From positions 62,001 through 126,000 of the forward strand of contig NZ_JAKFYR010000009.1 of the NCBI RefSeq assembly GCF_022554085.1: a stretch of DNA of 64,000 nt, in the 5' to 3' direction. Within the stretch, counting starts at the first letter, position 1; each line of letters begins with the position of its first letter. The notes under the pieces were generated by a model. It was not told the origin of the DNA, did no database searches, and saw only the letters and a program-made list of their open reading frames with translations. This document shows, piece after piece, positions 27,241-38,173 of this stretch. The stretch is from Rhodococcus sp. CH91 (GTDB taxonomy: Bacteria; Actinomycetota; Actinomycetes; Mycobacteriales; Mycobacteriaceae). Both the position numbers and the translations under genes were made by a program.

Positions 27241-28299
27241 TCAGCGTCCGAGTTCGGAAGCCCACGCGTCGAGCGCTGCCGAGAATTCGAACGAGGGCGG
27301 CAGAAGCGCCACCAGGTCGGCCGGCCCGGGCTGCAGGGGGCCCAGTTCCTCGAGGCCGTGATTCGCGGTCGTCAGATGCGCGAACTGCAGGTCGGTGTGT
27401 CCGAGGGCCGTGCGCAGCCCCTCCACCTGTGCGCAGCTGACGTTGAGATCCTTGTCCGAGCAGGTGAGTAGTACCGGTGTGCCGGCTGCCAAGGTGGAGG
27501 CGGATTCACGCGGATCGAGACTGTCCGCTTCGGCCAGGAACTTCGCATTCGCCGCATTCAGACCGAGTTGTGCGACGATCGGATGCTGGTCGGCAGGGAC
27601 GGTACCGGTGGTGCGCAGGGATTCGACGGTGCGCGGGAGCTCGGCTCGCACCGCGTCGGCGTCGGCGCCGAGTTGTCCGGAATCGGCGAGCGCGGTGAGC
27701 TGAGCGGACAGAAGATCCAGATAGCGCATGGGTAGCGGCTGCAGCAGCGCGAATCCGTCACCGACACCACGGTCGGCCAGCGCGAGAGCGGTCAGTGCAC
27801 CTTCGCTGTGGCCGAGCACGAGGATGTCCGTGGGGGCGACGCCCGTACGCTCGGCGAGCAGTCGTGCTGCTGCCTCGGCATGATCGACCTGGTCGGTGAA
27901 ACCGTACTCACCGACGGTCTCGGGGGTGTAGGCCCCGAGGCCTGTCTCACCGGCGCCGATCTTGTCGAAGCGCAGACTCGCGATGCCGTGGGTCGCGAGT
28001 GTGTCCGCGAGGCGCACCAGGGTGTCGGATGCGATACCGGGCTGGTTGCCGTTGCGATCGGTGGGTCCGCTTCCCGGCAACAGCAGCGCGGCCGCGACCG
28101 CGGGGATTTCCGGCGTACGGAGACTGCCGTGGAAGGTGGTGCCGTCGGCGTCGAAGGCCACCGCGCTGTCGTTGCCGACCGCACCGGCGACCGATCCCGT
28201 ATCGGGAAGAGCCGTTGCCGTTCCGGAGAGGGTCGCACCTCCCGCGAGCACCAGCACGGGCACAGCTGCAGCACCGATCCACCTTCGCATGTTCCGCAT
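27241..28299 (-). CDS. Secreted alpha/beta hydrolase
   Basis: Serine hydrolase of 352 aa with an N-terminal signal peptide (MRNMRRWIGAAAVPVLVLAGG, likely cleavage after TATA). The nucleophile elbow is GHSEG near residue 165; PVLLTCSDKDLNV provides the Asp and TTANHGLEEL the His. The lead AALLLPGSGPTDRNGN resembles the bacterial acyl-hydrolase / dienelactone-type group. It follows the VAO-type cholesterol oxidase by 44 nt on the same strand and could be the last gene of the kstD transcript, for example acting on steroid esters outside the cell; that link is inference. ATG at 28290 is an alternative start. Confidence 0.75.
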   Translation of the reverse strand: MRNMRRWIGAAAVPVLVLAGGATLSGTATALPDTGSVAGAVGNDSAVAFDADGTTFHGSLRTPEIPAVAAALLLPGSGPTDRNGNQPGIASDTLVRLADTLATHGIASLRFDKIGAGETGLGAYTPETVGEYGFTDQVDHAEAAARLLAERTGVAPTDILVLGHSEGALTALALADRGVGDGFALLQPLPMRYLDLLSAQLTALADSGQLGADADAVRAELPRTVESLRTTGTVPADQHPIVAQLGLNAANAKFLAEADSLDPRESASTLAAGTPVLLTCSDKDLNVSCAQVEGLRTALGHTDLQFAHLTTANHGLEELGPLQPGPADLVALLPPSFEFSAALDAWASELGR

Positions 28300-28343
28300 G
28301 GCGCGAACCCTAGCAAAGGACTGCTTCCGTGCCCGTGCGGCGA

Positions 28344-30089
28344 TCAGGGGAGCAACCTGTCGATGAAGGTGTTGCTGAAGACCCGATGCGGGTCGAGGTG
28401 GTTGTAGACCGTGCGGGCCGAATCCCAGTTCTCTTCGGAGGGAACACCTTCGCGGTAGGTATCGGGGAGATCCCGGGTGATGATCCCCTCGTCCGTGTAG
28501 GGCAGGTCGGGGCCGAACGCCCAGCCTTTCGACCATTCGGGGCGGAAGGTGGAGTCTTCACCGTTGTACCGCCCGCGCATCCACTGTTCCATCTCGCGGT
28601 AGAAGGCGAACATGCCGGGAGTTCCCGGTACGCCGAGCACGTTGAGCCAGATGGCCGTGTCCCATTCCGGGTGGTCGGGGCGAGGGCGGGTGGACGCGAT
28701 CGTCGGGGGTCCTGCCGAAGGGACGAGCACGTCGTCCGGCTGATCGAGTCCGCAGCAACGGATTTCGACAGGGCCGTTGAGGGGGAACTGTCCCAGGCTG
28801 CGGTAGTGCTCGATGCGTTCGGCGAACCAGTGGGCGAAATCGTGGATCACGTTCGCGATGTTGGCGCGATTCGTGAGCACCGCGCCGCCACCCTCGGTGA
28901 GACGCAGAGTGGTCGCCTTGATGTAGAACTGCAGGTCCTTCGACCAACCCCAGATGTCGGACGATCCGGTCGCGGCCAGACCCGCCACCGTGACGCCGTA
29001 GTAGGTCTGGCCGAAAGCCGGTGCGATCGAAGTGTTCCCGGCCGTCAACTGTCCGAGAAGATCGGTGATCGGTTCGGGCACGTTGTCGGAGAAGGGGTAG
29101 TTGTACGGGCCGGTCACTTCTCGGGAGGTCGGAGGCTTCTCCGGGGCGATCGACCAGACCTTCGTCCAGGGCTTGTCCGTGAACGGATACCAGATGGCCT
29201 CGGCGCGACCGGCGGAGGCGACGAACGATTCGAAGGTTCGTCCCGGCGCTCCCGCGGGAGCAAACAGTTCCTGCCAGGAGATGTCGGTGAAGGACTGGCA
29301 CCTCATACGGTAATTCGGGCCGGCCTGCAGGGTGACGGACGTGATGAAAGTACGGCCGAGGTGGGTGAGCAGCGGCGTGATCTCGGGATCGGCGCGGGTG
29401 AAGGTACGTAGTGCGTACGCATCCCCGTCCCACACCACGGCCGTCAGTTCGGTGACCAGATTGCTCAGCGAGCCGAAGCTGTGCCCCGCGACGGTCGGTT
29501 CACCGTCCGCGGGCAGCGCAGCGCCGTGTGCGTTGACGGCCAGTGCGCCCGCGATCGACAACACACCGGGGGCAGGAAGGTTCGCGAGACCGAGGCCGTG
29601 ATCCTGCAGTGCGGTCGTGATGGCGTCGAGGGTCGCGCCGGGTCCGGCCGTCACGGTCGCGGGTGAACCTCCGGGATCCACCTGCACCCAGTCGAGGTGA
29701 AGCATGGTGTCGGCCAGGATCACCCGGTCGACGGGTGCGCCGTTGACGATGGTCAGAGGCGTCCATCCGTGCATCGCGCCGCGAGGGCGGATGGTGTATC
29801 CGCTCCGGTGAGCCCAGTTCACGAGACGCACGACGTCGTCGGGCGTGCGCGGCGCGCAGGTCTGGATCGCGTCGAGCATGATCTCTTTCGACCAGTTCTG
29901 GTACGCCTGCTGATAGAGGTCGATGCCCTCGGGGAAGCCCGGCGGAACGGGGATCGTTGCCCCTGCCGATCCCGAAGGAACAGCGTGCACCGGGGTCCAG
30001 CCACCGACGGCGGTGAGCGCCAGTGCGCCTGCACCGGCCGCGAGGAAGCCGCGCCGCGAGAGACGCGGCGACGAATCACGAAGTGTCAT
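28344..30089 (-). CDS. Tat-exported VAO-type cholesterol oxidase (class II, covalent FAD)
   Basis: FAD-linked oxidase of 581 aa resembling the covalent Brevibacterium sterolicum cholesterol oxidase. The twin-arginine signal LSRRGFLAAGAGALAL lies at residues 9-24. The FAD domain contains YTIRPRGAMHGWTPL, where His107 is in the position of the covalent flavin His, and APGVLSIAGALAVNAHGAALP. The substrate domain follows (WSKDLQFYIKATTLRLTEGGGAVLTNRANIANVIHDFAHWF), and DPHRVFSNTFIDRLLP at the end is typical of the VAO family. It is unrelated in fold to the GMC-type oxidase at 5.5-7.1 kb. Co-directional with chsH3 and kstD, 29 nt downstream, so probably under KstR control. Confidence 0.86.
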   Translation of the reverse strand: MTLRDSSPRLSRRGFLAAGAGALALTAVGGWTPVHAVPSGSAGATIPVPPGFPEGIDLYQQAYQNWSKEIMLDAIQTCAPRTPDDVVRLVNWAHRSGYTIRPRGAMHGWTPLTIVNGAPVDRVILADTMLHLDWVQVDPGGSPATVTAGPGATLDAITTALQDHGLGLANLPAPGVLSIAGALAVNAHGAALPADGEPTVAGHSFGSLSNLVTELTAVVWDGDAYALRTFTRADPEITPLLTHLGRTFITSVTLQAGPNYRMRCQSFTDISWQELFAPAGAPGRTFESFVASAGRAEAIWYPFTDKPWTKVWSIAPEKPPTSREVTGPYNYPFSDNVPEPITDLLGQLTAGNTSIAPAFGQTYYGVTVAGLAATGSSDIWGWSKDLQFYIKATTLRLTEGGGAVLTNRANIANVIHDFAHWFAERIEHYRSLGQFPLNGPVEIRCCGLDQPDDVLVPSAGPPTIASTRPRPDHPEWDTAIWLNVLGVPGTPGMFAFYREMEQWMRGRYNGEDSTFRPEWSKGWAFGPDLPYTDEGIITRDLPDTYREGVPSEENWDSARTVYNHLDPHRVFSNTFIDRLLP

Positions 30090-30118
30090 GTTGTGTATCG
30101 CTCTTTCGGAGGTGGCGT

Positions 30119-30979
30119 TCAGGCCACGGTGAGTATCACGTCGGCAAGGGCGGGGGCGAGGTCGCGTTCGACCACGGAGGCGGTCACGAGCTTGCGCTCG
30201 CCGTCGCTCCACACGCGTACCCGGAGCGTCTCGCCGGGATAGACGACGCCGGCGAACCGTGCCCGGAACCCCGCGACGCGCGTCGCGTCGGCGTCGAGCA
30301 GGTGGTCGGTCACCGCCTTGCACACGATTCCGTAGCTGCACAATCCGTGCAGTATCGGTGCGGGAAATCCTGCTGCGGAGGCGAATTCGGGGTCGGAGTG
30401 CAGCGGGTTCCGGTCGCCGCAGAGGCGGTAGAGCAGCGCCTGCTGCGGGAGCGTCGGAACGTCGAACTCGGCGTCCGGCGCACGTTCGGGGATCGCGACC
30501 GATTCGGACGGTCCGCGTTCCCCGCCGAAGCCGCCTTCACCACGCGCGAAGATCGACGATCGTGCGGTCCACAGGGGAGTGCCCTCGAGGTCCTCTGTCA
30601 CCGATTCCTGGATTATCACCGCAGCTCTGCCCTTGTCCCACACCTCTGCGATCCGGGTGACGGTGCGACCCTTCCCCGAAGCGGGGATGGGTGCGTGCAC
30701 GGTCACCTGCTGGCTACCGTGGACGACCTTGGCGAGATCGATCTCGATCCCGGGGAACGACACGCGTGGCGGCTCGATCTGGTGGAAGGTCGCGGCCACG
30801 GTGGCGAAGGTGGGGAGCACCTGCGGGTCCTTGTCCCGGAGGTACCGGAGTTCCCCGGCATCGGTGGGGCGGGAACCGGCGCCGATGCCGAGGTTGTAGA
30901 GCTGGACATCGTTACTGTTCCACTCGAATTCCTGGGCGGGCAGTTCGGCTCCGACGGCGACCGAGGGGTCGATGGGCAC
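30119..30979 (-). CDS. hsd4B: MaoC-type enoyl-CoA hydratase (ChsH3 / Hsd4B)
   Basis: Double hot-dog hydratase-2 of 286 aa, the size and context of Rv3538. The second half carries the hydratase motif LYRLCGDRNPLHSDPEFASAAGFPAPILHGLCSYG with catalytic Asp/His (about residues 190-195). Known as a hydratase acting on the first (C24-C25) enoyl-CoA of the sterol side chain. GTG start with AAAGGAA upstream. 43 nt downstream of kstD and 29 nt upstream of the class II cholesterol oxidase. Confidence 0.9.
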   Translation of the reverse strand: MPIDPSVAVGAELPAQEFEWNSNDVQLYNLGIGAGSRPTDAGELRYLRDKDPQVLPTFATVAATFHQIEPPRVSFPGIEIDLAKVVHGSQQVTVHAPIPASGKGRTVTRIAEVWDKGRAAVIIQESVTEDLEGTPLWTARSSIFARGEGGFGGERGPSESVAIPERAPDAEFDVPTLPQQALLYRLCGDRNPLHSDPEFASAAGFPAPILHGLCSYGIVCKAVTDHLLDADATRVAGFRARFAGVVYPGETLRVRVWSDGERKLVTASVVERDLAPALADVILTVA

Positions 30980-31022
30980 GGGCGGTTCCTTTCGTCGACT
31001 CGGACTCGGGATGGGCGTGGGG

Positions 31023-32723
31023 TCACACGGTGTCGGCGGATTCGCGTAGGTCGTCGCGGGTGCGGTCGAGGATGTCGAGGGCCGCGAGATAGCCGAACGT
31101 CATCGCCGGCCCGATGGTGGCGCCGGGACCGGCGTAGGTGTGGCCCATGACGGGTGAGCTGACATTGCCGGTCGCGTAGAGGCCGTCGATCACGCCGCCG
31201 TCCTCGCGCACGACCCGGCCGTGGACATCGGTGACCAGCCCGCCCTTGGTGCCGAGATCGCCGGGAACCACCGTGAAGGCGTAGAAGGGCGCCTTGTCGA
31301 CCACGCCGAGACTGGGATTCGGCTTGTTGCGGGGATCCCCGTAGTAATGGTCGTAGTGGGATTCGCCGCGCCCGAAATCCTCGTCCTTGCCGGCCCGCGC
31401 GAATCCGTTGAAACGTTCCACCGTCTCGGTGAGTGCGTCGGCCGGTACGCCGATCTTCTCGGCGAGTTCACCGATGGTCGCGGCCTTGACGAGCACACCT
31501 GCTTCGAGCCAGCGGCGGGGGAAGGGGGTTCGGGGGGTGATGCCGGCGAAGGTGTAGCGGTCGCGGTAGCGCTGATCGAGGATCAGCCAGCTCGGGATGT
31601 TCTCACCAGGGCCCTCGCCACGTCCGTGCGCCCCGCCGTACATCGCGTGGGTGGCCTCGACGTACGGCGCCGACTCGTTGACGAAACGCTTGCCTGCGGC
31701 GTTGACCATGAGACAGCCGGGAAGGCTGCGCTCCGACAGGGCGAACCACGGGCCGCCCGTGAGGGTGAAGGACGGGCCCCACCACGCGTCGTCCATGAAG
31801 TCGACTGCCGCACCGAGCTTCCGGCCGGCGAGGATGCCGTCTCCGGTGTTCGCTTTGGCGCCCACCGTCCATTCCGTGCCGATCGGCCGGCGCTGGTACT
31901 TCGCGCGCATCTCGGCGTTGTGCTCGAAACCACCGCTCGCGAGGATCACGCCCTTGCGTGCGCGGATGATTCGTTTCTCACCGCCGCTGAGGACCTCGAC
32001 GCCGCGCACGGTGCCGTCCTCGACGACGAGGTCCGTCAGCGCGGTGTCGAGCAGGAGCGGGACACCGGCGTCGCGCAATCCGATCCGCAGACCTGCCATG
32101 AGGGCCTGCCCTCGGACGAGAAGATGCTTCCTGGTCAGATTCGCCCAGACGAACCGCGCGCCGACGCGTGCGGCCCGCAGCGGCCCGCGGGGATTGCGCA
32201 TGAGCAGGTTCAGCCACTTGTAGTCGGCCTGGGTGATGACGAAGTTCTTGGGAGCACGCGCATAGTCGGGCTCGAGGAGTTCGAGGTCGTCGCCGAGGCG
32301 CCGCCCGTCGAAGGGCGTCGGTTCCACCGAACGCCCGCCGGGTCGTCCGCCGGGAGCTTCGGGGTAGTAGTCGGAATAGCCCGGTACCCATTGCAACTCG
32401 AGCGCGCTGTGTTTCAGGACGAAGGAGAGCATCTCCGGCCCGCGATCGATGTAGGTGTCGATCTTCTCGGCGGGGACGTCGTCGCCGATGATGCTGTGCA
32501 GGTAGGTACGCGCGGCTTCCGGGGTGTCGTCGACCCCCGCCGCTTTCAGTGCGTCGTTGTTGGGGATCCACACGCCGCCGCCGGAGCGTGCGCTCGACCC
32601 GCCGTAGCGCGGAGCCTTCTCGATCAGGACCACGTCAGCGCCCTTGCGGGCAGCGGTGATGGCAGCGGTCATTCCGCCGGCACCGCTGCCGACGACAACG
32701 ATGTCGTACTCCTGCTTCGTCAT
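31023..32723 (-). CDS. kstD: 3-ketosteroid delta-1-dehydrogenase
   Basis: FAD flavoprotein of 566 aa that introduces the C1-C2 double bond in 3-ketosteroids, with KshA destabilising ring B. Signatures: TKQEYDIVVVGSGAGGMTAA (FAD site), YGGSSARSGGGVWIPNNDALK, VPGYSDYYPEAPGG, SGGFEHNAEMRAKYQRRPIG, and the C-terminal GLYATGNVSSPVMGHTYAGPGATIGPAMTFGYLAA, all typical of KstD. ATG at 32723 gives the N-terminus of mycobacterial KstD; it lies only 1 nt from the KstR palindrome and has no Shine-Dalgarno, suggesting a leaderless mRNA. First gene of kstD-chsH3-class II oxidase. Confidence 0.95.
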   Translation of the reverse strand: MTKQEYDIVVVGSGAGGMTAAITAARKGADVVLIEKAPRYGGSSARSGGGVWIPNNDALKAAGVDDTPEAARTYLHSIIGDDVPAEKIDTYIDRGPEMLSFVLKHSALELQWVPGYSDYYPEAPGGRPGGRSVEPTPFDGRRLGDDLELLEPDYARAPKNFVITQADYKWLNLLMRNPRGPLRAARVGARFVWANLTRKHLLVRGQALMAGLRIGLRDAGVPLLLDTALTDLVVEDGTVRGVEVLSGGEKRIIRARKGVILASGGFEHNAEMRAKYQRRPIGTEWTVGAKANTGDGILAGRKLGAAVDFMDDAWWGPSFTLTGGPWFALSERSLPGCLMVNAAGKRFVNESAPYVEATHAMYGGAHGRGEGPGENIPSWLILDQRYRDRYTFAGITPRTPFPRRWLEAGVLVKAATIGELAEKIGVPADALTETVERFNGFARAGKDEDFGRGESHYDHYYGDPRNKPNPSLGVVDKAPFYAFTVVPGDLGTKGGLVTDVHGRVVREDGGVIDGLYATGNVSSPVMGHTYAGPGATIGPAMTFGYLAALDILDRTRDDLRESADTV

Positions 32724-32724
32724 G

Positions 32725-32738
32725 TAGAACACGTTATA
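32725..32738. promoter_or_regulatory. KstR operator at the kstD start
   Basis: TAGAACACGTTATA, one mismatch in the right arm, ending 1 nt before the kstD ATG (minus strand). The site must overlap the transcription start or the start codon region. Confidence 0.88.
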
Positions 32739-32796
32739 GAAATGGGGGTGAGGAGTCCATCCCCGAAAACGAAGAGTCCTGGAGGTGAAGCGAAAA

Positions 32797-32831
32797 CGCG
32801 ACGGCGCCGTCGCGTAGACGGCACCGTCGCG
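32797..32831 (-). terminator. Intrinsic terminator of the kshA transcript
   Basis: On the minus strand a 15-bp stem with one mismatch (CGCGACGGTGCCGTC / GACGGCGCCGTCGCG, 5-nt loop) is followed by TTTTCG. It lies between the stop of the small cysteine-rich gene and the kstD promoter and insulates the two KstR transcripts. Confidence 0.72.
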
Positions 32832-32855
32832 GGTGGAGCGGGTTCTCGGGCCCCG

Positions 32856-33218
32856 TTACGCCGGGAAGGTGTGGGGGACGGGCAGGCTTCCGTCGAGCAC
32901 GGCCTGATCGATACTCGCCTGAAGCCGGGGGCAGCCTTCCCGTGGCGTGATGGACGATCCGCGGGTTGCGGCGCTCTCGCGGAAGGTCGGGCACACGTCG
33001 TCGGGATCGTCCTGCCACTGGACACTCGTGTGCGACAGGCTGTGCTTGCGCACGAGAACGCACGTGCCGCACTCGCGGCACCGGACCTCGTGTTGCCCGG
33101 ATTCGAGATAGTTGATCTTGTCGATCGCGGTCTGCGCCGCGATGGCTTCGGCCCGATCGGGCCATTCGGCGAAGTTCGGGGACTTCGCCCATCTGCCCTG
33201 CCGGGCCGAAGCATTCAT
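32856..33218 (-). CDS. Small cysteine-cluster protein encoded with kshA
   Basis: Hypothetical protein of 120 aa with no recognised family. Cysteines 47, 50 and 53 form a C-x2-C-x2-C cluster (VRCRECGTC), followed by His59, His63, Cys76 in VCP, and Cys96; the spacing could bind zinc or an Fe-S cluster. ATG at 33218 lies 2 nt after the kshA stop, so it is translationally coupled to the oxygenase and shares its KstR promoter. The N-terminal RWAKSPNFAEWPDRAEAIAAQ looks like a short helical segment. An electron-transfer or assembly role for KshA is a hypothesis only; the usual reductase KshB is not encoded nearby. Confidence 0.72.
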   Translation of the reverse strand: MNASARQGRWAKSPNFAEWPDRAEAIAAQTAIDKINYLESGQHEVRCRECGTCVLVRKHSLSHTSVQWQDDPDDVCPTFRESAATRGSSITPREGCPRLQASIDQAVLDGSLPVPHTFPA

Positions 33219-33220
33219 CG

Positions 33221-34369
33221 TTACACCTGCGCTTCCTGCTTGCCCTGGTCCTGCTCGCGCTTCGTGCGTGCGAGATTCTCGGCGACTTCCTTCTCCCAGG
33301 CCTCGTTGGCCTTGGCGGTGTCGACCTCGAATTCGAACCGATCGGTCATCTTCTCGGTGACGTCCGCGACGTCGACATAGAACTGCTCGTACCAGCGACG
33401 GAGCTGGTAGACAGGGCCGTCCTCCTCGCACAGGAGGGGATTCTCGATCTTGGTCTTGTTCTTCCAGATCTCGACGTCCTGGAGGAATCCTTCGCCGATG
33501 CCCTCGGTGAGCTTCGCGGCGAGTGCGTCCGACTGCTCCGCCGACATGCCTGTCGGCTTCTTGACGATGATGCCGTACTGGAGCATGAAGGAGTCGTGCG
33601 TGATCGGGTAGTGGCAATTGATCAGCACGGACTCGGTCCGGTACCCGCCGTAGTTGTTGTTCAGCGGATTGATCATGTAGGACGGGCCGTAATAGGCGGC
33701 GTACGACTCGAGGGTCGACTCCATGCCGTACTGCGTCGCCATACCCTTGTCGGGGCGACCCCGGGTGTTGAGATACTGCTCGGCGATGTGACCTTCGAAG
33801 ACGTTCTTGAAGAACGTGGGGAAGGCGTAGTGGATGTAGAAGAAGTGCGCCATGTCGACGACGTTGTCGATGATCTCACGGCAGTTCGAACCCTCGATCC
33901 GGATCTGGTTCCAGGTCCAGTCCGTCCATTCGTCCGAGCCGTACTGCTCGATCTCCGGAACGGTGACCTCCGGAGGCGGAGGGTTGCCCTCGGGGTCGTT
34001 CCACACGAACAGCTGGCCGTGCCGCTCCATGGTGGTCCACGAACGCGTACGGGCCAGCGGAGGCACGCGCCGCGAATAGGGGATCTCGGTGCACTTGCCG
34101 TTACCACCCCAGCGCCAGTCGTGGAACGGGCACGCGATCGAGTCGCCCTTGATCTCGCCCTGCGAAAGGTCGCCGCCCATGTGCCGGCAGTACGCGTCGA
34201 GCACCTTCAGCTCACCGCTGCTGTCGGCCCACACCACGAGCTTGGTGCCGAACGCCTCGATCGGGTGGGGTCGGCCGTCCTTGAACGTGCGGCTGAGTCC
34301 GAGGCAGTGCCAGCCCCGCGCGAAACGTGTCCGAACCTCTCCGACGTCGATCTCGCGAATCTGTGCCAT
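33221..34369 (-). CDS. kshA: 3-ketosteroid 9-alpha-monooxygenase, oxygenase component
   Basis: Rieske non-haem iron oxygenase of 382 aa. The Rieske ligands are Cys61-His63 (CRHMGG) and Cys80-His83 (CPFHDW); the mononuclear iron site is in DNVVDMAHFFYIH with His175 and His180. It hydroxylates C9 of 3-ketosteroids; together with KstD this opens ring B and aromatises ring A to give the secosteroid 3-HSA. It needs the reductase KshB, which is outside the window. ATG at 34369 has AAGGGGAGTGAG upstream; a KstR box lies 30 nt upstream. Confidence 0.95.
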   Translation of the reverse strand: MAQIREIDVGEVRTRFARGWHCLGLSRTFKDGRPHPIEAFGTKLVVWADSSGELKVLDAYCRHMGGDLSQGEIKGDSIACPFHDWRWGGNGKCTEIPYSRRVPPLARTRSWTTMERHGQLFVWNDPEGNPPPPEVTVPEIEQYGSDEWTDWTWNQIRIEGSNCREIIDNVVDMAHFFYIHYAFPTFFKNVFEGHIAEQYLNTRGRPDKGMATQYGMESTLESYAAYYGPSYMINPLNNNYGGYRTESVLINCHYPITHDSFMLQYGIIVKKPTGMSAEQSDALAAKLTEGIGEGFLQDVEIWKNKTKIENPLLCEEDGPVYQLRRWYEQFYVDVADVTEKMTDRFEFEVDTAKANEAWEKEVAENLARTKREQDQGKQEAQV

Positions 34370-34399
34370 GTCCGCTCACTCCCCTTTCGGAAATCTTCC

Positions 34400-34413
34400 T
34401 AGAACACGTTATA
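34400..34413. promoter_or_regulatory. KstR operator of kshA
   Basis: TAGAACACGTTATA, identical in sequence to the site at kstD, 30 nt upstream of the kshA ATG. Faces leftward transcription. Confidence 0.88.
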
Positions 34414-34502
34414 GAAGTTGCCACCTCAGGGGAAGGGTTCGAGGACTTTGGTCCCTGAAAGAAGATCGCCTACCAGCGCAACCCGCCTCCCTCGACACGA
34501 AT

Positions 34503-34516
34503 AGGAACATGTTCTA
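34503..34516. promoter_or_regulatory. KstR operator of hsaADCB
   Basis: AGGAACATGTTCTA, with AT in place of the usual AC centre, 44 nt upstream of hsaA and 89 nt from the divergent kshA site, so two separate promoters lie back to back. Confidence 0.86.
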
Positions 34517-34560
34517 GTCTCGGTGCAAGCGATCAATTCCTGAACAGACGGGAGCGTCCA

Positions 34561-37519
<2,959 letters not shown>

Positions 37520-37520
<1 letters not shown>

Positions 37521-38116
37521 TGCCCGCGCTCGGTGGTGGTTCCGGGACCGGAGACGGCACCGGGATCGACCCGAAGACGTTCCGTACCGTCCTCGGGCAG
37601 TTCTGCACCGGCATCACGATCATCACCACCGTCGACGACGGTGCGCCGGTGGGTTTCGCGTGCCAGTCGTTCGCGGCGCTGTCCCTCGACCCACCACTCG
37701 TGCTGTTCTGCCCGACGAAGCAGTCACGGTCGTGGTCGGCCATCGAACGGTCGGGAAGGTTCTGCGTCAACGTCCTCGCCGAGGAGCAGCAGCAGATCTG
37801 CGCACGGTTCGGTTCACGTGAGCCCGACAAGTTCGCAGGAATCGACTGGGCACCGTCGCCGCTGGGCTCACCCGTCCTGAGCGGGTCGCTCGCGCACATC
37901 GACTGCACCGTCGAGAGCGTGCACGACGGGGGAGATCATCGGGTGGTGTTCGGCCGCGTGTCCTCGTTGAGCGAGGTGGGCGACGAGAAGGAACGTCCCC
38001 TGTTGTTCTATCGCGGTCGGTACACCGGTATCGAACCGGAGAAGACTGCCCCCGCGCCGTGGAGGGACGATCTCGAGGCATTCCTCACTTCGGTCACCGA
38101 GGACACCTGGTTGTAA
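37520..38116 (+). CDS. hsaB: Flavin reductase HsaB
   Basis: NAD(P)H:flavin oxidoreductase of 198 aa that feeds reduced flavin to HsaA. Typical flavin-reductase motif FRTVLGQFCTGITIITTVDDGAPVGFACQSFAALSLDPPLVLFCPTKQSRSW at residues about 15-70, and HRVVFGRVSSL followed by PLLFYRGRYTGI. The N-terminal 12 residues (PALGGGSGTGDGTG) are a Gly-rich extension. ATG at 37520 overlaps the hsaC stop by one base. Last gene of the hsa operon; a strong hairpin follows within 5 nt. Confidence 0.94.
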
Positions 38117-38120
38117 GGCC

Positions 38121-38155
38121 GGAGCCGGGTGCTCCCCGTGGGGGCACCCGGCTCC
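38121..38155. terminator. Bidirectional hairpin after hsaB
   Basis: Stem of at least 11 bp (GGAGCCGGGTG with CACCCGGCTCC), extendable through the inner C/G run, between the convergent hsaB and PRC-barrel genes. Confidence 0.72.
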
Positions 38156-38173
38156 GTGCGGCAGAGGGGACGG

